From: Selaginella moellendorffii
Lineage: Eukaryota > Streptophyta > Lycopodiopsida > Selaginellales > Selaginellaceae
Assembly: GCF_000143415.4 (NCBI RefSeq)
Contig: NW_003314262.1
Span: 149,496-213,495, forward strand
DNA: 64,000 nucleotides
Reading direction: 5' to 3'
This document shows, one piece after another, positions 11,719-23,306 of this stretch. The notes under the pieces were generated by a model. The model ran no database searches and was not told the origin of the DNA. It was given only the letters and a program-made list of their open reading frames with translations. Positions within the stretch are counted from its first letter, which is position 1, and each line of letters starts with the position of its first letter. Made by a program: the position numbers and the translations under genes.

Positions 11719-12410
11719 TTTGTGTGTGACATATTTAAGGAACTTGAGCGTGAGATTCTGCTGCTAGAAGGCATGGAAATCTCCTGGAGTGCATTTCCAC
11801 TGCTGCTCCTGGGAAAGGTGCTTGACCTGGAAGTGGTTGAGGGAATGGAAGTTGAATTTCCGTTGGCATCGAGCTTGCTTGAGGTGATGGTGGGGGATCC
11901 AGGCCAGAGAAATCATCTGAAACAACATGTGTAGGCACAGCCTTCTTTTCTCGAGCTCAAGTAGTGATGACAACCTGGGTAAAGTCCTCAGCTGGAAGAA
12001 TCACATAGATGCCAGCGATTTTCTTTCCTTTGTCCAAAGCTGGCAGAGCTTCAATTGCACGTTCCTGTAAAATCTGACAATAGCTGGACTTGGCTGCAAT
12101 TAAGGAGTTGTCCACCAAAGGTTGCTGGAGAACTTGCTGAGGCTGTAGGCGTTGCTCAGGGTGTAACTTCCAACAGCGTGATTTGTTATGTGTACTCAAT
12201 TTGCAGTCATTGCAAAAGAGACGATGGTATGGAGGACAATCAACAACATCCATCCTAGGTATCTTAGCTCTTCTAAAATCTCTACCTACTGTGCTTGCTA
12301 TTGTTGGACAATGTAATATTGTTGAATTTCCACCAATGTGACATCAAGGATTTCTCCTCAAGTAGCTTTATTGTTAGAACTTAGGGAAGAATTACCTAAG
12401 TTGAAGTAAC
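11719..12410 (-). mobile_element. Reversed gag fragment of the gypsy-type element
   Basis: Reverse-complement copy of about 4225-4935, with the zinc knuckle clearer than in the other copy (CNDCKLSTHNKSRC, a full CX2CX4HX4C) within an open frame of 98 codons at 11957-12253. It ends abruptly at 11719, at the inner edge of the left inverted-repeat arm. The right arm has no such fragment next to it. Confidence 0.75.
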
Positions 12411-15400
12411 CTGTCTAAAATCCTTGGTAAAAATAAATATATAGATTAATATTAATATAACAATCCTGCCCCCAACTAAAGTTGTTGTCAGCCATCACTT
12501 CTCGGGACTTTAGCTATGTTTTTTATTCTTCAGTTTAAAACATCTTAGACACTCTTTGAATGAAATTAAAAATATCAAAAGAAAGGTAGGCTATATGACC
12601 AATCAATAGTAACTACCTCATTATTAAAGATTCCACCATGCACTCAAAGTGCTGAAGCCAGTTTATCTATATTTGCCCAAAGTATAAGATCAATAAATGG
12701 ACAATATTAAAGTCATAGATAAAGATATCTTAGAGATATCGAATTATCAGTGAATAAAGCTTATATAAGAATCCAAAAGTATTCAAAGTAAATTATCATG
12801 ATAGGAACTATTGAGATCATGATAGTTTAAAGAGTAAGGATTAACCATCGAACAATATCAACAAAACTCATTGATAAAGCTTAACTACCAAATATTACAT
12901 ATAGCATGCTAAACAATTCATGAAAGACAACTCAAAGAATACAAAATATCATCAATTAGCAAGCAAAATGCTCGCGAATGAATATCCAAATTTATTAGAT
13001 CAACCCTAACAACAATTAATAGAATAGAATGAATGTCGCAAGGGTGAACAAACATTTGTTCATGCTAATAATTACACTAATTAATTGAATAGATCCCAGT
13101 TAACAATACTAAATAACCAAAGTTGCTCAAGAAAGCATCAACAATATTTTATCGATATCTCAAACTTAAGAGACCAATCTAAAGTAAACTACAAAGAATG
13201 TGAAAAGCCAAAAGCCATCAAAAAAACTAACTATTATAAAATATCATTATTCATCCCATCAATAGAAAGATGCATAATCATCATTGAAAAAATAATCCAC
13301 CATCTCAAAAAATGCCAAATCATTCACCACTAACAATAACCAAACAAAACTTTAGAAAAAACAATCAAGTATCTTAAGATGATAGTCAATCATCATTAAT
13401 AATTGCTAAATGCAAATACTAACTTCAACATCAAAGCTAATGAGTGAAAATACCTTTCATAACAACTCTTAATAAATGGAACAATAAACATAAAATTCAA
13501 AAAACCAAAAGCTTAAAGAAGTCTACAGTTAAGTTTTATTTAATAATGATCACAAGTTTCAGATCAACTAATTTCAATACTAAAGAAAAAATCATGGTAT
13601 AACCCATAATATCCTTCTCAAAATATCCATAAGCTAAACTTTATAATGCAAAAACTAATAAAAAGCATGTCTACATTAATCCAAAAGTTAAGTATAATGA
13701 AGTTATACTCAATAAGTGGTCATCAAATGATCCTCCATGAATCCATCTTCTATAATAAAATGTAACTCACTTCATAATAAACACAAGAAAAATCATTAAT
13801 GATCGATATATCCTTAATTCAAATCTAACAAGGAACTAACAAATTAAATATCAACCACTAATTCTTCTGCTTATAGCGTTAATATAGTTTATGATTAAAT
13901 CATTTTTTAAGGAAAAGCTAAAGCTCAACCCTTACTAAATAATTTCATCTAGAATATAGCTAACTTAATTTGTCACTCAATTCATTTGAACGTCAATATA
14001 ATTGTTAACTAATGAATGCCAATAATACAAAGCTATAGCCAAACCATCAACACTATCTGCATCAAGACTAATGAAACTCAATATTAATTCTATAGAGAAA
14101 CATTTTATTTCACTCCAATTTCAACTTCAATAATGTTAGTGACAACATATCACTTCAATGTTATCAACACCAAAACAAAGTTAAAAGAAAGTAAAAGTGA
14201 ATCATCATTTGAAACTCTTTAGCAACCAAGGTAAATAAAGTCAAAGATACATTATTTAATATTTGAGACCAATTCTTTTAGTTATAGATAACACTTTATC
14301 AAAGAGTAAATCACCATGTCCAAAACTCAAAGAAATTTAACACCATAGACTAAACACAACCAAATGATACTAATAGAGGTAAAATTGATATATAAATATG
14401 GAAAACCATACAAGTTTAATAACACAATCCTTTATAAAACCATCAGGTAAAGCAAGCCCATCGCTACTAAATTATCATCAAGCAAAGAAAAATATTATCA
14501 ATCCATAACAAAGTCTACAAGTAATCATTAGTTGCAAGACAACTAACAATCACTCTCATCTCATCTTCATAAGATATAAACACTAAATTCATGTCATTAA
14601 ACCACATACTTGTCCAATATAAAGTAACCCTCTAATACAAGTACAAACAAAATGATGATTCAAATCCAATCAAATAGCAATTATCTCACTAATATGTCTA
14701 GCCAACAACTTTAAGTATATCTAAAGAAGCTAGCTACACATAATTAACACTCAACCAAAACTAAAGTGAAAACTATGAGATGGACTTATATGGTACATAA
14801 TATTTTAATAGACAAACCTATAGTATAGGTACTAACATTTCAACCACAAACAATAAAGTTGGACATTATTATCCTTAGTTAAAGAGCAGAGTCACCAAGA
14901 TTAAATCAAGATTAATGAAAGCTCACTACTCTTATAGAGTTCAACAAAATGCAAAGTATAACTTGCCACCAAGTATAATGTTACAAAAAAAAGCACAAGA
15001 GTCAACTTTCTACACCAACTCATTTGTCTAAACCCTAAAAGTTATTTTCCCTTTTGGACCACATATAAATTACCTACTCAAGTTTAAGCTAAGGAACGTC
15101 AACTTTAACCAATTTGCAATGGTTCACAAAAATGAAATGGTTTTTGGGTAAAATGATCAATAAATCAATCATTGAAAAAATCTAAGAAAATTTATGAAAA
15201 AAAATTTCATCCTAGAAAAAGAATAACATTTAGTCTAGGAATGTAAATTCTCAAGACTCCACCAACTTCCTCCTACCTACAACTTATAAAAAAGGTTATA
15301 ATATTTATTTGCTATAGCTTGTCAGTGGATCAGTTAGCATTTAAAATAAATTGTTAGATAGAGAAAGTGAGTAGTTGAGACATTGGTATTGTTAACACTT

Positions 15401-16842
15401 CTATTAGTGAAAGTGGCATTGTCATGATGAATGATGAGGAGTTGTCTTTTGAGCTTGATTTTTTGTCATTTTCTTTATTAGTGTTTTGGCTCTATACTGA
15501 ATCTTGAAGGTGATTAATATAGATATCCAAAGATGTGGTCTTTATGATCAAATTTTAGGTATTTATTTGCATTTGTAGATGTTATTGTCGGATGTTAGTT
15601 ATATGGGTATGATGTTTGATATTTAAGTATATTATTGGATCATGAGAGCTCTCAAGGAAATAAGGTACTAATATAAGTTTACCATAAAATGGATCACTAT
15701 TGAAAATTTAGTTAAAGTTATTACAATATTACTTCTTACAAGTACACTAACTTCTCCATTAACCACTTTGGGGTTAATCATCATTTGTCCAAACAACTTC
15801 GGAAATATATTACTTAAAATCATATAATAAAGAAATCACAATGACTTGATCATCAATCAAGCAATACCATAAACAACACTTATGTCACTATTACAAATAT
15901 TTATGTAAGTATTAGATGCCAACTTAATTTGATAAAAGGCAATACAAATGCCATATCCTATCGATAAAGATTTATAACACCTAACACTATTAACTTTTGT
16001 TCACAACAAAAACAAGCTTATGCCACTTTTTTCTGACTAAACTTAAAATTAATCCAATACCAAATTACTCAAGAAGTAATAGCAAAGTTCCTTGAAAAAG
16101 AATTGAACATTATAATCCAAGCCTTCCAATAGCAAGCTTAAGAAAAATGGTTTAGCATCTCATTATTATCCATCCCACGACTCATTGTTTGTAAGAACAT
16201 TACAATCAACATATATTAAAGTATGAAGTTTTGATTGCATGATGCAAATACGAATAATAAAATCACACCTTGTTGTAAACCATCTCTCCAAGAAGAAAAA
16301 ATGATTTACTTGTTTGATCCTTTGTCCCTAATGACCCTTTTTTAGACTCAATTTCATCAAATTTTAAACTTGCATTCACATTGCCTTCAGTTCAATCCAA
16401 GAAAAGTTATGAGAGAGTACAATAATAACTACTTGAACCAATAGACTAATCCTTACAGTCTTGATTGATCCATTTATAATCATGCCTAGGTAGGATCCAC
16501 TAGTGTCATGTTAAATAGCTATAGACTAGTCTATTTGCCACTTATAACAAACTTAGAAGATGTTTAATTTTACTCACAATAAAACAATTTATAGTAAACA
16601 CCAATAGACTAACATTAATCCTGTCAACTCAAAGTGTAACCTGAAATTATTAATGTGCCTCACTCACGACCCCAAACGTAAACGGAATATTTCACATCCA
16701 TCTTATGAGCCCAAGCGAAAACTCACATAATATGGTACAAAAAGGTAATCAAAATCTATACCTAAGGAACGAATATGGAATGATAGCACCCAAATATATA
16801 CCCACTCGAATCATTATTTTCATTTTTGTATGCTAAGACTCA
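12411..16842. other. AT-rich, gene-free repeat DNA with strand bias
   Basis: About 4.4 kb without a credible gene; the longest frame is 82 codons, low-complexity and Lys/Ile/Asn-rich. From roughly 12.6 to 15.1 kb the plus strand is visibly rich in A and C and poor in T and G; the bias changes after about 15.3 kb. This looks like decayed retroelement sequence, but I cannot name a family. Confidence 0.5.
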
Positions 16843-17390
16843 TCCTTTGATACCAAATGTGATACATGTGGTTTTCACCCTTTACCTTATGGTGATTTAC
16901 CATAGGATAACCACAAAGCATAACTTAAACTCTTGGCCACGTGTCCAAGGGTAGTGAAGTGGAACTCAAGTTTCAAGATTTTGGGCCACTAAATGAAAGG
17001 ATGGAGCTAAACTCCCAAGCATGCAGCCAGGGAGTAAAAGAATTAAAACATAGAGTGATTTTTGAGTGTTTAGCCCAAGTGAAAGGATAGGATTATAGAG
17101 TAATATAAGAATAATCCTAGAACATTTAGCATCATAATGCCAAAACCAACATGCAAAATGGAGCCAAATGGAGTCTATTGTTATTTTAATATACTGGTGG
17201 CTTAATGCAAGGATATGGGTATTCCATTAGTTAGTATAGTATAGAGCTTGGGTCTAAACCCAAACCAAACGTAGAACAAAGACAGACACACAAGTAGGAG
17301 CTAAACTATGCTTTACGTTGGTTAGCTATACCTTATCTACCCACTATTTCTACTATACATTTAGAACCCCCCCCCTGCTCTCTTGAGGAA
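16843..17390 (-). mobile_element. LTR plus primer-binding site of a decayed LTR element
   Basis: Read on the minus strand, a roughly 0.5-kb repeat ends in ...TATCACA at 16858. TTTGGTATCAAAGG follows immediately, which resembles the initiator-Met tRNA primer-binding site (TGGTATCAGAGC with one change). A diverged copy of the same repeat, in opposite orientation, lies at about 27535-28010. No second LTR was found downstream on the minus strand. Confidence 0.5.
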
Positions 17391-17427
17391 TGCATGCTTT
17401 GGGCTTTCATCTCAATCCCAAGAGTTA

Positions 17428-18024
17428 TGTAGGCAACTAAACAACTAAAGGGAACGACTTAAGAGATAATCCATAAAGATTCAAATATAGAGGGAAATGG
17501 TTATGAACAAGAGTGCATCCTATTTTTCAATTAAGGGTTTTAGGATATTTAGTGCTAAGTGTCATTAGGTTTGAATAATACTAAGCTAAATGACTTTTTG
17601 GGAAGTTCAATTTAAGAGCTTCCATTTGGTATCAAAGATGTTTCAAGTTCTACTTTATTGATTGGTTAGGGAATCACACCATATGTTAAGATTGATATCT
17701 AGTAGGTCTAATTTACCTTTGGCTAACCTCGTCCCAAGAGTTAGAGTGTCAAGAAAACGAGATTCTCAAGAGAGTTGTACCTCTTAACTTCGATTCACGA
17801 GGGCATGAACTTGCAAAGAAGTGTGGTGGATTATAAGTAATCAAAGGGAATGACTCAAAAGATGATTTATAAGAGTTCAAAGATAAAAGAAAAAAGGCCC
17901 ATAAACAAGAGTACAACCCCTTTTTCAATCAGTTAAAAGTTTTAAGATACTTTGGGTTAAACATTATTGGGTTTGAATAGTACTAGGCTAAGTAATCCTA
18001 GGAAGTCCAATTCAAGAGTTTACA
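17428..18024 (+). mobile_element. TRIM: miniature LTR retrotransposon, 597 bp
   Basis: Two diverged direct repeats form LTRs at 17428-17624 and about 17822-18024. Both begin TG (TGTAGG, TGTGGT) and end CA (TTCCA, TTACA). Directly after the first LTR comes TTTGGTATCAAAGATG, a Met-tRNA-type primer-binding site. Directly before the second is the purine run GCAAAGAAG, fitting a polypurine tract. The flanks AGTTA and AGCTA could be a 5-bp target duplication with one mutation. The internal region is only about 200 bp and codes for nothing. Length and layout fit terminal-repeat retrotransposons in miniature. Confidence 0.68.
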
Positions 18025-18305
18025 AGCTAGTCTTTAGAACAATCGCAAAATTTATTAAATATGAAATGACACTAGATTGCGAATTTAAATGTGGGAACAA
18101 CACCATCATGTTCATAACAATCTCTACACTCCATAGATATGCCCAACTAGTAAATCTAAACACTTTCTATAAATAACCAATAGGACCAAACAAGACTAGC
18201 ATATGGGAAATGATAGCGAGAGTGTCTTGGCAAATAGAGTAAATTATTATTTAATGAGTATTAAGGGATTGAGGGATTCAACTCAATATTATAAGGGTTC
18301 CCAAC

Positions 18306-20734
18306 ACTAACAAGTGCAAACCAATATATAAGTGTAAATAACTAATATTTCTATTCTACTTTAGTTACTTAACCACACCTTCGACCACTTGAAAGAGTCT
18401 CACTCACAACCTTCATAAGTCTTATTCCTAACTTAGGGACTTTATAGCCTCATGAATGACCTCTATGCCACTTTGTTTTCACACTTAGTCTAAGTGCTCC
18501 ATATGTCCAATCCTAATATAAACATCAAAAAATACTATTAACATATCAACTTATTATGTTAATGCCATATCCATTCACCTTTGTTTAATTAGTAGTCCAA
18601 AACCACCCATACCATAAACCAATCTCCCATGGACTAGGCCATCTATCCATGAGTGGTCATCCCTTGACCACACTTTAGCACTTTTAAAATGTCCAGAGAT
18701 ATGAGGAACACTCTTCTCTAATATTCTTTCTTTTGCCCCATAAAGTTTTACTTTGGTCATGGTAGTGCTTGCCAACATTGCCATTGAGTCAAGGTTTGAA
18801 GGCTTGACCACTAAGTCCCATTGACCTCTAGGACTTCCTCATCACGTGACTATGTTTTTGGTCATTATGCAAAAGGATTATTTTTCTTCTTTTCCACAAT
18901 CTAGAACTTTAGAATGACATTTCAAAACATTGTAGCTCTACACGAACTTTATAGATACTCTCCCCATTTTCCACCCTTAAGTGCCCTAGCTATATGGTTA
19001 AAACGAAGTTTCGTTGAGCCATACCAGGTATCCAAGTAGATAGTGCCATCCACATTTAGATTGGGAGCATCAACCATTTGATCTCCCAGAAGTGTTAAAA
19101 ATGGCTCTTGAACACTGTGAGACACAAATCCCTAAGCCCCAAAGTGGAGCCAAAAGGGTGCCACGTGGTAGTGGCTGAAGTGGAAGCCAAACGAGCGTAA
19201 CACATTTAGACTAAAAGCTCCGTCTTGAGGAGTCCAAGATGGAGTTCAAGATGGAGTTCGAGATGGAGTTCGAGATGGACCAAGATGGAGTTCGAGATGG
19301 GATCCGAGATGGATCCGAGATGGACTGAGATGGAGTCCGAGATGGAGCCCGAGATGGATCTGAGATGGAGTCCGAGATGGACCCAAGATGGAGTTTGAGA
19401 TGGACCGAGATGGAGTCCGAGATGGACCCAAGATGGAGTCCGAGATGGAGTCTGAGATGGACCCGAGATGGAGTCCGAGATGGACCCAAGAAAGTCTGAG
19501 ATGGACCAAGATGGAGTCCGAGATGGACCCGAGATGGAATCCGAGATGGAGTCCGAGAAGGACCTGAGATAGAGTCTGAAGTCGAGACTGAGACCGAGAT
19601 TGAGACTGAGACCGAGACCGGGACCGAGACCGAGACCGAGACTAAGGCTGAGGCCGAGATTGAGCCCAAGCTCGAGTCCGAGTCTGAGTCCAAGTCCAAG
19701 TTCGAGTTTGAGAGGGTGAAAGCCCAAAGCATTTGTCTCCCAGACCTTGGGGGCTTTGGTGAGTTCCAAAAGTATAGTAGGGGGAGGACTCCAGTGGGGC
19801 CAGTTTGGCCAGGAAAGGTCAGTTTGGCCTAGGAAGGTTGTACCCAAATGTTGGGTGATGGGATAACCACTAAGAGGTCCAAGGCTAGAATGAATACAGA
19901 CTGTCAAGTGGGGTAGCTTGGTGAAGTGTTCAAGAGCCAACTTTAGTTCCCTTGGGAGATCAAATGGTCAATGCTCCCAGTCCAAGTGTGGGTGGCATTA
20001 CCTACTTGGATACCTGGCATGGCTCAACAGAACCTCTCTCTAAGCCCATAGTTAGAGCACCAAAAGGTGGAAGGTGGGGAGAGTACCTATGAGGCTTGCA
20101 TAAAGCCACGGTGTTCCAAAATGTTATTCAAAAGTCCTAGACTATGGAAAGGAAGAGGAGTGGTCCTTTGGTGTAGTGACCAATGATACAGTCATGTGGT
20201 GAAGAAGTCCTAGAAGACAGTGGGACTTAGTGGTTGGGCCTATGGGCCCTGTCCCAGTGGTAGTATTGGCGAATACAGCCATGGGCAGAAAAGGGTCTTG
20301 GTGGGGACTATAAATGGATATTAGGGAAGGTTATTCCCCATGTCTATGGGCATTTTAAAGATGCTAAGGAGTGGATCTTGGACGTTCACTCCTGGACAGA
20401 TAGCCCAGTCCTTGAGAGACGAGACAGTGATGCAGGTGGTGTTGGACCACTGGTGTGACCAAGGTGAAGGGGCATGGCCTTAACATAATAAGTTAGTATG
20501 TCAATGGTACCTTGGGGTGTCGGTCTTGGGACCGGGCACGTAGAGCACTTCAACTAAGTGCAAGGGATGAGTGGCATGGATGCCATTCTTAGGGCTAGCA
20601 AGTCCTAAATCCTGAATTGAACTTAAGGAGGTTGTGAATGAGACTCCTCTAAGTGGTTGGAGGTGTGGTTAAGTGACTAAAGTAGAATGGAAAAATTAGT
20701 CACTTACAAACACTTGTTAGGCCTAAGTTGACAT
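18306..20734. mobile_element. Fold-back element with about 0.75-kb imperfect terminal inverted repeats
   Basis: The left arm (about 18306-19110) and right arm (about 19940-20734) align as reverse complements over nearly their full length. Examples are CTAACAAGTG at both ends, TTAACCACACC against GGTGTGGTTAA, and CCAAGTAG..ATTTGATCTCCC against GGGAGATCAAAT..CTACTTGG. Gaps and substitutions are frequent, so it is old. The loop holds the purine hexamer array at 19210-19700. A further copy of the terminal motif CACTTGTTAGGCCTA sits at about 21075. No transposase frame is present. Confidence 0.65.
19210..19700. repeat. Purine-rich hexamer/dodecamer tandem array
   Basis: The plus strand is almost entirely GAGATG GAGTCC or GAGATG GACCCA units, changing after 19560 to GAGACC, GAGACT and GAGATT units. 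All three minus-strand frames stay open across it because the period is a multiple of three, which explains the long frames rich in Ser-Ile-Ser-Asp or Leu-Gly repeats. I do not regard these as genes. Confidence 0.85.
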
Positions 20735-21936
20735 ATTACCATTCCACCTACATCAGAGGTGGCAACAATTGGGGCCAAATCATCATTAGTGATGCTTAAC
20801 CAAGGAGAGGGTACAACAGCCATATGATTACTCAGATATACAATTATTCCACTTTAGGAGGATAACTAAAATATGGGTATTGACTCAAGATGGTACTAAC
20901 TATTGGATAGAAAGGGGCTTATGGAACACTAGTAAACCCAGGCTCATGCATTGCCTCAAAGGACCAATAAGTAGGAGGAACATACCATGCCTATACCCAT
21001 TCTAGCCATTTTGATTTTGGGGTGGTGATTGCATCTCAATTGGTGACTACTCCTTTGATGACCTGATAGGTTACACTTGTTAGGCCTAGTACTCCCTTGC
21101 CACTATACCACCCTTTGCACCATCACATTTGAACTGATGAGGTTGAGCTAAGATTTAAGTGATAATTTATATTTACAATTATTAATGTATTTTGTAAAAT
21201 ATATATGAATAATTTGTTATGTGTTATATGTAGCAATGTTTGTTTAGTATTAATTTATGAATCCAATTGATCAATCAGAAGTTGATAATTATAAACATGT
21301 TTATCATGTATAAGCACAAAATTAATCTTATTCCATACCAACTAGTAGATGGTAGAATAAACTAGAATATACTAGAAAGTATTTAAGAAAGTTTCTAAAT
21401 TATTAAAATCTAAAACTATCAAAGAATATTGTAAGTATATCCACTACCCCTTATAGGTTTTGCTTACCTTTGTCATGACATTGGTGTTACCATTTGCACA
21501 TATTTTCTCTAGGGCCATATTACCTTGGACTCCATTTATATGAGGTTTGTTTAGCTTTACAAGACTGTCGTCTGTGGTTGGGTCACGAGGAGAATGACAC
21601 AAACCACACAAATATTTTAAGGATATTCCTGTGGGTAATGTCTTAAGGGTTTGGAAGGTTCACTCCTGGTATTATTTGAAAAAGTAGGTATCTTTAGGTT
21701 TTGTGGAGAAGATGAGTTGACACCAAGAAACCACTATTGTCTAAGGACTCAGTGTTAATTGTTACTATAGCTATCTAAAAGTTCATCCACCTTGGCACTA
21801 GTTTTAATAGCAATGCTGATATTACTCATCACACCACCCATTTACTTTTGCTTTTTATTTCCCACCAAAGTTTTTTTGTATTTTGTCTCTCATAATTGAT
21901 ATAATGAACTCTCATGATCAAAAGTCACAACTATAG
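20735..21936. other. Intergenic repeat DNA, no gene seen
   Basis: No coding sequence is supported. It contains the extra fold-back terminal motif at about 21075 and one copy of a dispersed AT-rich repeat (21180-21450) whose inverted relative lies at 30040-30350. Confidence 0.5.
21180..21450 (+). repeat. Dispersed AT-rich repeat, copy 1
   Basis: Shares with 30040-30350 (reverse complement) the blocks TTGATCAAT, ATAATTATAAA, AGATTAATCTT (here AAATTAATCTT), ATGGTAGAATAAA, ATATACTAGAAAGT and AAGTATATCCACTACC. It resembles part of an LTR or a MITE, but no ends could be fixed. Confidence 0.5.
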
Positions 21937-22440
21937 GATTATTGTTAATCCCCCACTAATTAATCACATTTAGTCTAAAATAAAAAGAAACTTGACTTTG
22001 TCTCATTCATAAGCACAACATAATGTCCACCTTCAACATAAGAGTCTACCTTCAAAAACTCTTGCCACTCATTGGGGGACCCTGTGGGGTTGAAAGTCAC
22101 TATAACCTCTTCTACTGTGCTTTCCCAGATTGGGGTCCATGGCTAAGCCGTATAAATGGTCTGATAGAATTCTTGAGTGAGCTATTACATCCCTTGTTGG
22201 TCCTCAATGGTGTTCTTGTCTTTATGTTTCAATCCCAGGACAGAAAGAGAATTAATAACTAACCTAATGCCTTTGTAGAAGAGGTTTGTTCAGTATCCAT
22301 CTTCCATGGTCCAAACTCCAGCACTCCAAGCAGGGAACTCCAAGTCCCATAGTTCGGCTTCCCACTTGTCTAACAGTAACTGCCACTTGTCCAAGTCCTA
22401 AGTTCATAGCAACATCCTGTGGGCTGCTGTCTGGGCGCTG

Positions 22441-23046
22441 CTACCTGCTGTCTTCAAAACATTTGAGATTCCATAATCCAGAGCATATTTGTGAGAATTT
22501 TCAGTGGCAGACTTGATCCAGTTGTGTCATAAAACAATAAAACTCCATCAGAACTCAAGTTGAGAACTGCTGGAAAATGTAAAGACCTGTCAATCTGGCA
22601 CTGTATGTTGACTTGGTCCCCGATTTCATCTCTATGGCACGTTCGCAAAGTGGATATGCTATGTGCCAGTATCTTTGAGGAATTTGAAGCTTCTTGTTAT
22701 TGTTCCTCAGGAAAACTCTGCCATGAAAACTCCTTGTCCTCCCAACGAACCACCAAGTTGCCAGTCTCCAGAAGGAAAGAACCTTTAGAGCAACAGCCCC
22801 AATTTGATTTGTTTGCCACACAATCACACTTGCATCATCAGTGACAATGAGTCCGTTCTCACCCCTGAGCTGAAGCTGTGCGTTCCCACTGATATGAATA
22901 AATTCTCCGTTTTTATTTTGCTCCGTTGCCACAGTTTGTTCTGGTACCATATTGCTAGATTGAAAGTCTTTGAGCCTGTCAATGTTGACAGCAAAGCGCC
23001 TCCAGCTGAGATGCAGGCCATCTCTATTGCAGTAGCTCAAGAACAA
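22441..23046 (-). pseudogene. Fragment of an S-receptor kinase lectin domain (right arm)
   Basis: Inverted twin of the fragment at 10606-11210, with one amino-acid difference in the longest frame (MKSGTKSTY against MKLGTKSTY). It reads away from the intact kinase gene downstream, so the two share an upstream region head to head. Confidence 0.75.
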
Positions 23047-23243
23047 CTTTTGTCATTACCTGGGAATCACGTATTGAGGAAATTTAAAGGCTCGTGCACC
23101 AACTCGTCAGTCCAGGTCAACGTCAGAGTCAGAGTCAAGCATGCAGTCAGCGAGAAACATTCAAAGTTGTGGCCATGGAAGACCAGTATAGTACGAAAGA
23201 TACTGAAGTAAAACACAACAAGTGGCTACAAGACACTCCCAAC

Positions 23244-23252
23244 TATAAAAAA
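23244..23252 (+). promoter_or_regulatory. Possible TATA box of the intact receptor-kinase gene
   Basis: TATAAAAAA lies 55 bp before the start codon at 23307. Spacing suits a TATA box with a very short leader. The same sequence precedes the broken twin on the other strand. Confidence 0.4.
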
Positions 23253-23306
23253 GATGTAAGCATCACTTGGTATACTACACCTTATAGTTCATTTAGAAAA
23301 TAACAG

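Noticed and set aside
19206-19940. A 244-codon minus-strand frame, Leu-Gly and Ser-rich
   Set aside because: It is a translation of the hexamer array; all three frames are open for the same reason and no domain is present.
18306-20734. CACTA-type transposon, because the left end reads CACTAACAAG
   Set aside because: The right end reads CACTTGTTAGGC, not the expected ..TTAGTG, and no matching 3-bp target duplication flanks it.
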